From the NCBI GenBank assembly GCA_030180135.1, contig CM058237.1:101010489-101074488 (forward strand): DNA of 64,000 bases. The letters run 5' to 3'. Positions 1-13,600 of this stretch are shown here, piece after piece. Source of the stretch: Orychophragmus violaceus. Its lineage: Eukaryota > Streptophyta > Magnoliopsida > Brassicales > Brassicaceae. Below the pieces are notes generated by a model. It made no database searches. It was not told the DNA's origin and was given only the letters and a program-made list of their open reading frames with translations. Position numbers and translations under genes: made by a program. How positions within the stretch are numbered: position 1 is the first letter of the stretch; every line of letters starts with the position of its first letter.

Positions 1-1100
1 CGGTTGGGCTTCTCCGGTGACTTCTCCAGCGACTTCTCCGGCGTTGACCGGCGGTGGTCCGGCATTGACCGGCCGGTTCACCACTTTTTCCGGTGACTCA
101 GAAGACGATCCACCTATCAAACTGACCTCAAAGAAGAGATCTAACCATCCATGGATTCAAAACATTCAGATCTGATGAAGGAAGAGATAGATTCCCCAAA
201 ACCCTAATCCGCGGATGCTTGCCGGCCAGATTCCGGCGAGATCCGGCGACGAAGACGACGATGTCTGGCTGGAGATTGTAGAGGAGGGAGAGAGGAAGTT
301 ATAGCACTTTGCAGAAGTTGATTTGGGTTTAAATTGAAGAAGTTATGGCATTTTTGGTGAAAGAAGGTCTTATGAACACTCAAGAACACTTTGAATGTTC
401 TTGAGGTTCTATGAAGATTCAAGGCTTTTTATGGGTTTTCTGGGCAAGTGGGATGAATATAGAGAGAGAGAGGGGAGAGAGCTCGTGGGTGTGAGGTAGA
501 GAGAGATTTTTTGGAGCAAAAATGAGAGTGTTTTGCAACAACAATCTTTTGGTTCATGCACATACCCATGCAAGTGCATGCACCCAAGGGATGTGGTACC
601 TCCAGAGGATAGACACCTGTCCATGCAGAGCATATTTTGTACCAAAAACCCTTCCAAAATCGAATTAAACCATTCCTTAACCCATTCCAACCCGATGCTT
701 CGGTTTCTTCGGTTTCGCGGATATTATTTTAGAAAATACCAACTGATTCCCATAAATCCCAAAACCTCTACAAACTGATTCTCCATGCTATTTGACGAAT
801 TTAGCATTTCGAATCACTCCGTTCGGACTTACGTAGCTCCGGTTATGAATTTTTGGAGTTTCTTCGGGTTTGTCGGTTTCGATTCCCAACAAGCCGTAAA
901 ACATGTTTCTGCTCTGATTCTTCCCATTCTGGTCTTCTAAACATTCTTTATGTTGAAACATAAGAATATTTGGCCCGTCTGGCTTCCGTCTCGAACTTTG
1001 GCAAAATTACCATTTTACCCCCGACTTTGGTAAAATGACAATTTTGCCCCCGATTGACTTTCTGCTGCCCGTTGACCGTATTTTTGATACGGGTATCACA
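1..1100 (-). repeat. Partial LTR of the giant-LTR (Gypsy-like) family, U3 end
   Basis: This stretch runs parallel to 48024-49124 at almost equal length (1100 versus 1101 bases) and clearly similar sequence. That makes it the U3-end third of a minus-oriented LTR of the same family as the solo LTR at 45554-49124. It ends in gggtatcaca at 1091-1100, the reverse complement of the LTR start. The next bases are CACTA-1 transposase sequence, so the LTR inserted into CACTA-1. The other end and its TSD lie left of the window, so whether this is a solo LTR or part of a full element cannot be told. Open frames here are not coding. Confidence 0.8.
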
Positions 1101-3725
1101 ATCGGTGTAGGATCATACCCTGAAACATCTTCAACGGCATGTGCCTCGACTCGAACAATATCAGTGGATTGTATAACATGATTAACTGTGTCGTTTTGAA
1201 CTGCTGTAAGCGAGACTTCTTGAGTTTCAGTAAATCCTCTCAACATGATCTTTGTTGTTGCCCAACATTCTTTCCTGGTTGGTCGTAATCTTGGATAAGG
1301 AACATAATTAACTTGATCACATTTCTTCGGTAATATGAAAGGATCGTACTTGTCATAGTGCATCTGCGGGCAAATATCAACAATACCAGATGAATGTCTT
1401 TGTATTCCTCGTTCGGCGTTGAACCAGTGAAATTTGAATATCATTAGTTTTATTTCAACAGCTCTTGGATACTCTATCATTAATATCTCTTGGATCAATC
1501 CAAAATAATCCGTCTCAGCGGTTCCCGGAACGCAAACACCATAATTCATTGTCTTCTTATTTTGTCTATGTCTTTCTGTATGGTAGTGATATCCCCTCGA
1601 ATAAAACATAGGTCACGAGGTGATTTTATGCTTTGGACCTTGTACGAATTCTAACATCCACAACGGAAATTCAAAGGAATTGCTAGCGGTGTTAATTTGA
1701 ACATATAAAATTTTAAAATGAGACTACACAAGTGATAATAATTATATGACAAGTGTATTTCATTTTAAAAACTTACGTAGTCTTGACACCACATTGCAAA
1801 TCCTGTATCTTTTGCTTTTGTCAATCGTTTGAAGTAATGTTTGGAAAATCATATGTCATCTTCTCTTCAAACATCTTGTACATATAGTATGTTTTAGTAC
1901 TGAACATGAAATCGAAACCTTAAAAATATAATTAAATGTAACGAACCTTTTGTACGATTCAAAATCTTCGCAGTTAAGCAGTAAAAATGTTTGAAGCACG
2001 TTATAATCCACATCAGTTAACAATGTCGTTGCTGATTTGCCATTGGTTCTTCCTACTTGTTGGAACATAGTCGGGACATCAGGGAATTTTTAGGTGAACC
2101 GAATTTCTTTCACGTCTTTTTCTGGATCCGAAAATGGTGTAGGTGTGATGTAATTGGTTATCGCATAGGAAATCTCTTCGGTCACGCATTGAGTTACTAT
2201 TGATCCTCCAATTCGAGCTTTGTTTTTAACCTTCTTTTTCAGGTGATACATGTATCTTTTAAAAGGATACATCCACCTATACTGGACCGGCCCGCCTATT
2301 GCAGCTTCATCGGGCAAATGCACTGGAAGATGTTCCATCACATAAAAAAAGCCGGTGGAAAGATTTTTTCCAAATTGCAAAGCTTCATAGCGATATTTTC
2401 TTTCAATGTGGCAACATCTTCAGTTCTTAACATTTTGGTGGATATATCTCTAAAAAAGAGAGCAATATCTGCATAAATTAAAATAATAGATGATTAGTTC
2501 ATATAATTAAATAAAATAAATTTAAAATGTGCAAAAACTAAATAAACTAGAATAATTATTACCTGAAATGGCCACATGAACAGCTTTTGAAAATAGTTCC
2601 GAAAATGCAATTGGAAGTAGTCGTTGCATGATAACATGACAATCATGACTTTTTAGACCTGATATTTTTCCACTCTCAACGTTAACACAATATGAAAACT
2701 TGATAAATATCCGTCCGGAAATCTAATCTCGGTCTTCAACCATGTTAAAAAAAATTCTTTGCATTCTTTCGACAATCTGAAGATTGGAATAGGCACTCTT
2801 CCATCTTGGGTTACCTTTAAATCATGCAATTTGCAGAACAAAGGAAGATCTTGCCTTGATTTTATGCTATCTTTTGTCTTCCCCGAAACGTTAAGCACTG
2901 TGTTGATGAGACTATTATCGAATAAAATTTTCTCAATATGCATAAAATCCAGGTTGTGCCGAAGAAGTAGATTCTCCTAGTACGGCAACTCCCAGAATAT
3001 ACTCTTTTCACCCAATTATGAGCAACACCATATTCATCTATGGTTCGAAAAGGATTATCGTGTCCTTTGCCTCCGCATTCCAATGTTTTGTGTAGCCCGA
3101 CTATGTTATTAATCCTTTCGTGTAAGATTTATTCTCCGGTGAGCCATGGTGGAGGATCGTCGTGCACTGTTTTGTTCTTTAAATAGATTTAACATTCCGC
3201 CTATAAGGATGTCCTCTATGTGACAATCAAACCAACTGTGTTTCCTTCCATGAGGCAACCAAAATGATTTTTTCTCATCAATACAATATGGACAAGGAAA
3301 CCTCCCATGTGACATCTATATTGATAGCATGCCGTAGGCTGGAAAACCGCTGATCGTCCACATCAGAGCAGCTCGCATCGTGAAAATTTCTTGACGCGAC
3401 ACATCGTAAGTCTCCACTCCGTCACTCCATAAATTTTGTAACTCTTCAATCAACGGTTGTAAGAAAATATCCAAGTTTTTTTTTGGATGGTTTGGCCCTG
3501 GCACTAATATAGAGAGGAAGAAATATTCTCTTTTCATGAACATTCTCGGGGGAAAATTGTAAGGCGTCAGAATGACGGGCCAAACAGAGTATGATTGTCC
3601 ATTCATACCAATCGGGTTAAATCCATTTGTTGTTAAACCGAGATAAATATTGCGACTCTCAGAAGAAAATGTAGGATATACCCCTTTAAAATGCTTCCAT
3701 GCTCTTCTGTGTGAGGGATGATGCA
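1101..3725 (-). pseudogene. CACTA transposase (TNP2-like), C-terminal half, broken
   Basis: Reading right to left, 3725-3316 encodes the Transposase_21 core (RAWKHF, LGLTTNGFNPIG, WPVILTPYNFPP and VETYDVS, followed by a run matching the family signature AALxWTIxxFPAY). A stop codon follows, then 3315-3109 has CPYC and WLPHGRKHSWFDCH. Positions 3010-2653 have the FWELPY, RHNLDFMHIEK and SGKTKDS motifs with one in-frame stop. Positions 2650-2560 encode KSHDCHVIMQRLLP. After a probable intron (about 2475-2568), 2474-2090 carries the DUF4218 region (MEHLPVHLPDEA, GGPVQYRWMYPF, KVKNKARIGGSI). Positions 1609-1101 carry the DUF4216 region (YFGLIQEILMIEYP, FKFHWF). The stops and a missing stretch near 3100 make it non-functional. 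In the living family this protein binds CACTA ends and cuts and rejoins DNA. Confidence 0.85.
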
Positions 3726-3730
3726 TTTCT
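1101..3730 (-). mobile_element. CACTA-1 transposon, left segment in this window
   Basis: This is the 3' half (minus sense) of a CACTA/En-Spm-type DNA transposon carrying the C-terminal half of a TNP2-like transposase gene. It is bounded on the left by the LTR ending at 1100 and on the right by Copia-A at 3731. The matching 5' half resumes at 49670 and reaches the element terminus at 51336. The bases tttct at 3726-3730 are repeated at 49665-49669 as the TSD of Copia-A. Confidence 0.85.
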
Positions 3731-4412
3731 TGTTGGGAATGTCCTGAAATCAATTGTACCTACTTTTGGTTAAGTCGTAACATCGAGGTTCGACAATCGT
3801 ATAATATTAAGTGATTATAATATTTTGCTAGAAACCGCTTATAATATATGGATTGAGAATCCATTACTAATATTATATGATTCTACAGGGTCACACACTT
3901 AAACAAAGTAGATTAGTGATATTTTTGGATTCTAAGAGTAATATGATATGACATATCATATGAAATTAATTATATGTATGTGTTATAATCGATAACACAC
4001 ATACACTTGCGTAAGTGGAATTATTATGATTTCTTATTGGGCCTGGCCCACTTACTTTCATTAAGCAATTAGGTTTACGTGTGTTATTATAAAAGGAACA
4101 TAATGATGTGCTTAACATAACACACAAGAACACGCCGAAACCAAAATATAGATAAGACGAAGAGTTCGTTATCACGATCTGAGGCACTAGCATCCCTTTC
4201 CGATCTAGTTTGTGTATGTGTGGATACCGGTAGAGGTACGGCATTTGGAGTGCTAATAATTTTGTATCGTTTCGTTTCTATTCCGCTGCAAAATATCTAG
4301 GTATATTTGAAACTGTAGATCTAGATTTATTTCAGTATCTGCATGAGTTTCTGGCTAGTTATTCATAGGTTGATTTATAAAATTGTTTTATAAACCGGTA
4401 TGAATACCTACA
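3731..4412 (+). repeat. Copia-A 5' LTR
   Basis: The LTR is 682 bp with TG...CA ends, paired with 45396-45553 plus 49130-49664 (693 bp after removing the solo LTR). The 11-bp difference is a short duplication (acttgccatac) in the right copy. The two differ at many positions by eye, so the insertion is old relative to C, D and the LARD. Confidence 0.9.
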
Positions 4413-4413
4413 A

Positions 4414-4426
4414 TGGTATCAGAGCC
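4414..4426 (+). other. Copia-A primer binding site
   Basis: TGGTATCAGAGCC lies one base after the 5' LTR and matches the 3' end of plant initiator methionine tRNA, the usual primer of Copia minus-strand DNA synthesis. Confidence 0.85.
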
Positions 4427-5516
4427 TATTTGTTTAATACTGAAATAGAATCTGAATTAGTATATATTTGATATACATAATGATTTGCATCATCATGACG
4501 ATATAAATCGTAAGATGATTATGATATCTAGTCGCGTTATTTGTATTTTAGTCTAAAATTAGTTTGTATTATTGCAATTCATGATTGTTTGATTTTAGAA
4601 TTAATAAAATATGCATGCGAGACTTGTATGGTTGATTGCATTACTCGATAAAACTGATTAATTGTAATTGGTTTGGTACAATCAAAGTAACAATACTTAT
4701 TGTTTAATAATATGTGCATATTGTTAAGTTATGTGTGCATATGGCTATTAGTTTGATTTGAATAGATTATGGTAATATTTGATTGCTGATATTCAAATTA
4801 AATAATATCCATATATGACTTATGTAAATTGTTATACCACTCGGTTTGTGGTTACAATTTACATCAAAGTTTTGTACGGGAATCTAATTCGATTAGATTC
4901 TAATAAATTGAGTTTATCTAATAAATAATTAATGGTTTAATCAGATTAAATTTAATTATTTATAATATAATTAAATATATATATATATATGATATGTATT
5001 ATTTATATTAATTATTTATATAAGATATAAAATTTAAATATATATTAAATTAGATTAAAATCAGCTCCTCAGTTATAATCAAGTATTTTGATGTCTCTCC
5101 AATCTTATCAACTATTAAGGCTTATTTCGTTGTGTGATGGGCTAGCCAAAGCAAGGTGTCTGAAATTACATAAATGAGGTAGATGGTAATGGTTACCATG
5201 TGAAACAAGATTGATTTACTTGACTAAGCTATAAAAACGGTTTTGGGCTTAGAGACATATGTTGGATAAGACATAAGATGTCATCTAACAACCAAGAGTT
5301 ATATTTGATATAATTAACAAGGTGTTGTTTACCTAAATAACTAGACATTCAGGGGTTGAGCCAAAGCTCACTCGAATTCTAGTGAAATATGGATCTTGAA
5401 TCATTATATTCAATTTGAGGAAATTGTTATTTGAATATAATGTGAGTTTTCTTAATTGTTGAGATTTCTCTTATTCCCGAACATCATATTAACATTTGCT
5501 ATTCTTTATCCCAACA
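4427..5516 (+). other. Copia-A untranslated leader
   Basis: This is about 1.1 kb of AT-rich non-coding leader between the primer binding site and gag. It includes a short (AT)n run near 4975-4991. No reading frame of note is seen and, unlike the leaders of B, C and D, no TCGATCGA palindromes. Confidence 0.7.
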
Positions 5517-8399
5517 ATGTCAACTCCTCACAACTCGTTTTCATTGAGATATGTCCTTGAGAAGGATAAACTTAATGGATCGAATTTCCTCGAATGGTAT
5601 CGAAACTTGAGAATTGTTCTCAAACAGGAGAAAAAGGACTATGTCCTTGAAAAGTTTCTTCCTGAAAAATCTAAGACCAATGCTCAGCATGCAGAGAGAA
5701 ATGCTTATGACAAGCATGTCAATGATAGGATCGATGTGTGTTGTCTTATGTTGGCTACCATGAACTCAGATTTGCAGAAGCAATATGAGAACATGGATTC
5801 GCCAATTGACATGATCACTAGCCTGAAAGGAATGTTGCAGGAGCAAGCACGAACTGAGAGATACCAAACGGTTAAGACTCTCATTGAGTGCAAGCTACCG
5901 AAAGATGATCCAGTTAGCCCACATGTCATTAAGATGATGGGTTATATTGATAACTTGGCAAAACTGGATTGTCCTATCAGCCAAGAGTTGGCTACTGATC
6001 TCATCTTGCAGTCATTGCCGTCAAGCTATGATCAGTTTTTCATGAACTACAACATGAACAACTTGACAAAGACTTTCACTGAGTTGCATGGGATGATCAA
6101 AACTACTGAACCTAACCTCAAGAAGGACACCCCAAATGTCCTTATGGTACAAAAGGGTAAAAAGTTTAAGAAACTTGGTAAGAACAAAGGAGATAGCAAG
6201 ACGAGCTCGATTGTGAATCCAAGTGATTCTAACCATACTCCTAAGTTTAAACATGGTCCTTCTAAAGATGATAAGTGCTATTATTGTAATGGTTATGGGC
6301 ATTGGAAAAGAAACTGCAATAAATTCCTCGATGATCTGAAAAAGAAGAAGAAGAGGACTTTCGAGACTTCATCTTCAGGTATTTATATTATAGAAGTAAA
6401 TGTTACTACTTATGGTTCTACTTCTTGGGTATTGGATACCGGCTGTGATGCTCATATTTGTACGAATATGCAGGGCCTAAGAAACAGTAGAACTTTGGAG
6501 AAAGGACAAATGGACCTGCGCGTGGGAAATGGAACAAGAGTTGCTGCATTGGCCGTAGGAACATTTCATTTGTCTTTGTCTTCTGGCATGGTTTTAGAAC
6601 TTAAGAATTGCTACTATGTACCTGCTATAGGCAGAAATATTATTTCTATTTCTTGTTTGGATTTGGAAGGATATCAGTTTTCAATTAAGAACAAGTGTTG
6701 TTCATTTGATTACAATGATATATTTTATGGTTGTGGTCCATTAGAGAATGGACTTTATGTTCAAAACCAAAGTGTGCCAATCTATAACATTAGTACCAAG
6801 AGATTCAAGTCAAATGACACGAATCAAACCTTTCTTTGGAATTGTCGTTTGGGCCACATAAATGAGAAACGCATTCAAAAGCTTCATAGTGATGGACTTT
6901 TGAGATCATTTGATTATGAATCATATGAGAAATGTGAATCTTGTTTATTGGGAAAAATGACTAAGGCTCCTTTTACTGGACACAATGAAAGAGTTAAGGA
7001 CTTATTGGAACTTATACATACTGATGTATGCAGACCGATGATCATAAATGCTAGAGGAAACAACCAGTACTTCATCACATTTACTGACGACTTTAGTAGA
7101 TATGGTTATGTTTATCTAATGAAACATAAGTCTGAATATTTTGAAAAGTTCAAAGAACTTCAGAATGAAGTACAAAACCAGCTTGGCAAGACAATCAAAG
7201 CACTTCGATCAGATCGAGGTGGTGAATATTTGAGTCAAACTTTTTATGACTATCTGAAAGAGTGTGGAATTGTTTCACAACTCACTCCTCCAAGAACGCC
7301 ACAGTTGAATGGTGTTTGCGAAAGGAGAAATCGAACTTTATTAGATATGGTTCGATCAATGATGAGTCATGCAGATCTTACATTATCCTTTTGGGGATAC
7401 GCTCTAGAAACGTCTGCGTTTACGTTAAACAGATGTCCATCAAAATCAGTTGAAAAGACACCATATGAGTTGTGGACCGGAAGAGTCCCGAATTTGTCTT
7501 TTCTGAAAATTTGGGGTTGTGATGCTTATGTTAAACGTATGTTTACCGATAAGTTCAGACCTAAATCTGATAAATGCTACTTCGTTGGTTATCCCAAAGA
7601 AACCAAAGGTTATTACTTTTACAACCCTAGTGAGAACAAAGTGTTTGTTGCTCGTAATGGTGCTTTTCCAAGAGAATTTCTTTCCAAGATAAACAATGGG
7701 AGTAAAGTACATCTCGAAGAAGTTCGAGAAACACATGAGGTTGTTCCAGATTCTCATGAAGAGGATCAATTAGATTTACGAAGAGTCGTAGAATCTACAC
7801 CTGTGGAACCTGAGGTACGTAGGTCCGCAAGGACACGTCACGAACCTGTTAGATATGGGTTTTTGGTGACTGGTCATTATGAACTATTGGTAATAGAGAG
7901 TGATGAACCTACGTACTTTGAGGAAGCAATGATGGGCCCTGGCTCCGAAATGTGGCTAGAAGCTGCAAAATCTGAAATGGAATCCATGTAAGCAAATAAA
8001 GTATGGACTTTGGTTGATTTACATGATCTTGTCAAAACCATTGAGTGTAAATGGGTTTTCAAGAAGAAAACAAACATGAATGGTAATATACAAATATACA
8101 TAGCTAGATTGGTGGGTAAAGGTTACAAGCAAATTCATGGTATAAACTATGATGAAACCTATTCCCCAGTCGCAATTCTTAAGTTCATTCGGATTATCCT
8201 AGCAATTGCTGCTTATTACGATTATGAGATATGGCAGATGGATGTGAAAAAAGCTTTCCTTAATGGAAATCTCGAAGAGGATTGGTGCATGACACAACCT
8301 GAGGGTTTCACAAGAAGACTAGTGGGAGTGCCGTTGTTTTTTTAGTATTATATGTGGATGACATACTTCTTATTGGGAATGACATTCATATGCTTAATT
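5517..8399 (+). pseudogene. Copia-A gag-pol, 5' part, broken
   Basis: The likely start is the ATG at 5517, where the protein aligns with the starts of Copia-C and Copia-D. Gag comes first, with zinc knuckle CYYCNGYGHWKRNC near 6276-6318. The protease motif DTGCDAH follows near 6436, then integrase with WNCRLGH near 6840, the first catalytic D in HTDVC, and SDRGGEY near 7209. The frame stops at TAA 7989-7991, inside the start of reverse transcriptase. Homology continues to about 8300 (WQMDVKKAFLNG near 8235). Roughly 60 codons are then missing with a frame change before the YVDD region at about 8350. Copia-B interrupts the gene at 8400 and the rest resumes at 43648. Confidence 0.9.
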
Positions 8400-9129
8400 T
8401 GTTGGAACTTGGAGCCAATTCTACCAGATTCAGAATTGCTGTCAGGTTCCAGATAGCCTAGGATCTAGGGTCTAGTTAATTGAATCAAGGATCTGATCTC
8501 TGTTTACCTGGAGATTGGCAGCAGAAGATGGTCAGTTAAACGAGATATGTGAAGCGCCTCAGATGCTGCGCCTCTACATCAGTCCACACGCACACAAGCT
8601 GGAATCCGCTGGGATGCCAGTACCGGGGCTCGGATATCCTGGGAACTAAGTTCTTCGAGGTTTATGCGTTTTCTCTCTGAGAAAACACTGTCTGGGCGGC
8701 GCTCGTCAGGGTACTAGGTCGAAACACATAAGATCACTTATATATGTATCGACCACGACGTAAACCGAAACTTCAGTTTCGGTTTTGGCCTTGTGTCGAC
8801 CGAGGTGTCGATCGACACACGTCTTGTGTCGACCGACGCACCCATCGGCGTCGATCGACACACCTCTTTAAAACTTATATTTGATGTGTATCCAATACAC
8901 ATCGACCAGACCATATGCCAATGATCAATCCCATACGAAGTATGTCCAACTTGCTTAGGTGTGTGACCCTGTAGGTTCACACGATACTGGAAATGAGTTA
9001 CAACTCATTTGTCATAAGCGGTTTCTAGCAAAACATTATGATTACCCAGTATCACATGAATTGTCCGATCTCGACAATACAACTATCTCTAGAGTGAGTA
9101 CACCGTGATTTCAGGACATAATCCCAACA
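8400..9129 (-). repeat. Copia-B 3' LTR (left copy)
   Basis: The LTR is 730 bp. Its partner at 42937-43642 is 706 bp because 24 bp around 8964-8997 are missing there. The two differ at about 20 or more positions by eye. Positions 8795-8866 hold alternating tgtcgaccga and gtcgatcgac palindromes. Confidence 0.88.
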
Positions 9130-9164
9130 ATCTCCCACTTGTACTGGAATCACCTATTCCTATA
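9130..9164 (-). other. Copia-B polypurine tract and start of its 3' non-coding tract
   Basis: On the minus strand this reads into agtgggagat directly before the LTR, the plus-strand priming site. The same purine tract occurs at the matching place in all five Copia elements. The stretch is cut short by Copia-C at 9165. Confidence 0.8.
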
Positions 9165-9803
9165 TGAAGGAATGTTTAGTGTTAATCCAGATTCAATTCT
9201 CAGATTCAACAGTCCTAAACATGCAGATCTAGGTTCTCTTGATTAGAAACTTAATGGATCTCACCTTATACCTGTTTGTGCAGCGGAAAGAGATGGTATG
9301 GGTCAGAGATCAGCAGAACCACCAAGGGATGGATCCTCCAAAGGCTCACACACGCAATCACAGAAAATGGCTGCTAGACCGAGCAGAGAGAGGCCGCAGA
9401 GAGAGAGAGTTTTCGGCGCCTAGGGAGGGTTAGGGTTAGGGAGAATTAGGCTTGGTTTTATTTATAAAACCCTTCTCTAATTCTTTTGGGCTTTTGGGCC
9501 CAAATTCCCAGTCTAATTAAATTCCTCAGATTTAATCAGACCCATTAATCTCTCTCTAAGTTCGGTAAATGCCTAGCACTTTTACCGTACTTCTGCTAAG
9601 CCGTTTCCTCATAGTTTCCTGTTAGCTTAAGCGTGTGACCCATATGGGATCATATAATAAAGGCAATAAGTCCAAGACTTATAGATCATGAGCGGACTCT
9701 AGCAAGCCATCATGACCCCCAGTATTATATGACTTATGTCTGATCATTGACATACTCTTACTTTCTAGAGACAGTACAGAGATTACTGGACATAATTCCA
9801 ACA
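9165..9803 (-). repeat. Copia-C 3' LTR (left copy)
   Basis: This is the 639-bp partner of 16294-16932. Sense-strand landmarks are a TATAAATA box at 9459-9466 and, just downstream, a CCTAACCCTAACCC telobox-like run at about 9428-9441. The purine tract (sense caagtgggagat) lies directly next to it at 9804-9815. A 64-codon open frame in each copy is incidental. Confidence 0.92.
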
Positions 9804-10653
9804 ATCTCCCACTTGAACTGGAATCTCTGTATTCATAATCCTTTTGTCACAATATCTCGATTAGTCATAAGGCAAGATGAGTGTCATCCTTATTAAGGCT
9901 AATCATGTTCATCGGACTCTGATTTGATACTGACAATCCAAACGACTCGGGACAGTCCGTTTGAGCATGGCCATGCATTTTCCAGTATTCAAATCTCCGA
10001 TTGGCCTAGAGATATTCACTCCATTTATATTGAAGGGACAAATCCCGTCTTGTTCCATCACTGTAAACTACTCATTTCATAATACACCCAAACAAGGTCC
10101 TTATAACTATCGCTTAACGACAGCATTAGACAATGATCAAAGCGCATTAGTTCATGTGCAGTCACATGCATGCGAACTCAGGTCTAAGGACTATACTCTA
10201 TAGTCGTAGTAAGAATCTCTTATGACACAGATATAAATATCCTGAAGAGTTCTTATAATCGGGTCTTGTCCGGTCGTATGTACCCTACATACACCTATGT
10301 ACTGACTTTGATGCCGCGCATCTATGACACACTGAGACTTTGTCATAAGTCACATACCAATCTAGTCTCACACGGCTGTTGGTGTTCCAATTTCAACAAC
10401 CTTCGACTAGGGACATGATGATATAAACCATCTATCAAATATAGGGTCTCATGATCAAGCTAAATGACTTTGATAACTCAAGATCAAGTCACTTACTTCG
10501 ATGACCTATAAAATGGTTCATATCATTTTGGAACGATTATTTCATCACAGTTAAAATAATCTTGAAATAATAATTTCATCAAACATAAGAAAATGTTTTA
10601 CAAGAACATATCAATAACTAAATAAAGCCCTCAAACTCCCACTCAAATTTAGA
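9804..10653 (-). other. Copia-C 3' non-coding tract
   Basis: This is 850 bp between the gag-pol stop and the 3' LTR with no credible open frame and no envelope-like gene. It contains three boxes shared with the other four Copia elements: 9985-10059, 10173-10206 and the hairpin at 10374-10401. Confidence 0.8.
10374..10401 (-). promoter_or_regulatory. Conserved 3' hairpin, Copia-C copy
   Basis: The sense strand reads GGTTGTTG, a 12-base loop, then CAACAGCC: an 8-bp stem with one G-T wobble. It is homologous to the hairpins at 17450-17476, 24098-24125, 44797-44823 and 63337-63363, where the stem bases differ but still pair. Confidence 0.65.
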
Positions 10654-13600
10654 TTACATTTCAATGTCTCTAATGCCTACAGCTTCAGTCAGGAACTCGA
10701 GCTTAGGCCTTGGGAGTGGCTTTGTCAACGGATCAGCGACGTTATCATCTGTCTGAACTCGGCTGATCTTGACTTCCTTTCTATTAATGATGTCACGTAT
10801 CAAGTGAAATCTTCTTAGAACATGCTTGGATTTCTGATGTGATCTTGGTTCCTTTGCCTGAGCTATAGCACCATTGTTATCACAAAACAGTGCCAGAGGC
10901 TCAGCCGCATTTGGTATCACACCTAGTTCAATAATGAACTTTCGTATCCAAACAGCTTCCTTCGCTGCTTCTGAGGCAGCGATATATTCAGCTTCTGTAG
11001 TGGAATCAGCAACGGTGTCTTGCTTGGAGCTTCTCCAACTGATTGCACCGCCATTCAGACAAAAGATATAACCGGACTGTGACCGGAAATCATCTTGGTC
11101 TGTCTGGAAACTTGCGTCCGTGAATCCACTGACTTTAAGCACATCACTTCCACCGTATACCAAGAACTTGTCCTTAGTATGTCTTAGATACTTCAGGATG
11201 TTCTTGACGGCAATCCAATGGTTTTCACCTGGATTTGACTGGTATCTACTCGTCATGCTCAATGCATAAGCAACATCAGGACGAGTACAGATCATGGCAT
11301 ACATGATAGATCCTATTGCAGATGCATAAGGAATATTCTTCATGCGCTCAAGCTCAGCAGCCGTCGTAGGGCTCTGCTTCTTGCTCAGCGTTGTGCCATG
11401 TACCATTGGCGTGAAGCCCTTCTTGGAATCTTTCATGCTGAATCTTTGTAGGACTTTGTCAATGTATGAATCTTGACACAAGCCTATCAGCCTTCTAGAT
11501 CTATCCCGGTAGATCCTGATTCCAAGAACGTATGCGGCTTCACCCATGTCTTTCATGGAAAAACAACTTCCAAGCCAGTCCTTTACTGACTTCAGCATTG
11601 GAATGTCGTTTCCGAGAAGCAGTATGTCATCGACATACAGAATAAGAAATACTATCTTGCTCCCACTAGTTTTCTTATACACGCATTGTTCTTCTTCGTT
11701 TCTGATGAAGTCAAATTGCTTGATCGCTTCATCAAAACGAAGATTCCAGCTCCTCGATGCTTGCTTCAATCCATAAATGGATTTATGAAGCTTGCATACT
11801 TTCCCAGCATTCTTTGGATCTATGTAACCGTCAGGTTGTGTCATATACACATCCTCTTCCAGAATTCCATTCAGGAAAGCGGTTTTCACGTCCATCTGCC
11901 AAATTTCATAATCATGAAAAGCTGCAGTTGCTAGTAGAATCCGAATAGATTTCATCATGGCCACTGGGGAATAGGTTTCATCGTAATCCACACCGTGAAC
12001 TTGTCTGAAACCTTTTGCCACCAACCTGGCTTTATAAATCTGGACATTTCCATCCACGTCAATCTTCTTCTTGAAGATCCATTTGCACTCGATGGCTTTT
12101 ACACCAGCGGGTAAGTCAACCAACGAAAACACTTGGTTGACCGACATGGAGTCCATTTCGGAATCAGTGGCCTTGCGCCACTTCGAGGAATCTGGGCCCA
12201 TCATGGCTTGATTGAAGTTCGATGGTTCATCACCATCAATGATCAAAAGATCATGACAGTTAGTCACGAGGAATCCTTGATATCTCTCGGGTTCGTGACG
12301 GATCCTCCCGGATCTTCGAACTTCAGGTACTTCAGGTACTACAGGTTCAGGCTCTACAATTTCTTGTAGGTCCTCCTGCTGCTCTTCCTCATTAGGTTGA
12401 GCAGTATCCTGTTCATCTTGAATTTCTTCAAGCAGTACCTTACTCCCACTGTCTTTCTTAGAGAGAAACTCCCTCTCAAGAAAGTTACAATCCCGGGCAA
12501 CAAAGATCTTGTTCTCGGAACGCAGATAGAAGTAATAAGCCTTGGTTTCCTTCGGATAACCAATAAAGTAGCATTTATCAGACTTTGGTGTAAGCTTGTC
12601 TGAGATTAATCTTTTGACATAGGCTTCACAACCCCAAATTCTTAGATAAGACAGCACTGGAGCCACTCCAGTCCATAATTCATATGGTGTCTTTGCTACT
12701 GCTTTCGATGGCGCTCTATTTAGAGTGAACACTGCTGTTAGCAGAGCATATCCCCAAAGGGATATTGGAAGGTCTGTGTGACTCATCATAGATCGAACCA
12801 TATCCAATAAGGTCCGATTTCTCCTCTCAGACACACCATTCCATTGAGGTGTTCCAGGAGGAGTGAGTTGGGACACGATCCCACACTCTCTTAGATGATC
12901 ACTGAATTCTTGGCTTAAGTATTCTCCTCCTCGGTCGGACCGAAGAGCCTTAATGCTTTTGCCAAGTTGGTTCTGTACTTCATTTTGGAATTCTCTGAAC
13001 TTCTCAAAAGATTCAGACTTATGTTTCATTAAATAAACATATCCATACCTACTGAAATCATCAGTGAAGGTAATGAAGTACTGATAGTTTCCTCTTGCAT
13101 TTGTGGACATTGGGCCACACACATCAGTGTGTATCAGGCCCAATAAGTCACTGGCCCTCTCGTTAGGTTTATTAAAGGGGGCCCGTGTCATTTTGCCCAT
13201 CATGCAGGATTCGCATTTCTCACATGACTCAAAGTCAAATGAGCCAAGAAGTCCATTCGAATGGAGCCTCTTGATGCGTTTCTCGCTGATGTGCCCTAAA
13301 CGACAATGCCATAGAAACGTTCGGTTCTCCTCATTAGGTTTGAACCGTTTGGTATCAATGTTATAAATTGGCGCGGATTGATCAAGTATGTAAAGCCCAC
13401 TCGTAAGAGGGGCACAACCATAGAACAAATTGTTGCGATTGAAGGAACATAATTTATTCTTAACTGAAAAATCATAACCTTCCAAATCCAACAAAGAAAT
13501 TGAAATAATATTTCTGCTTATCGCAGGTACAAAATAACAATTATTGAGTTCTAAAATCAATCCCGAAGGTAAAGACAACAAGTATGTGCCTACAGCTAGT

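Noticed and set aside
9239..9433. A 64-codon frame repeated at 16368-16562
   Set aside because: It lies in the Copia-C LTRs, opposite to the element's sense strand, and has no motif.
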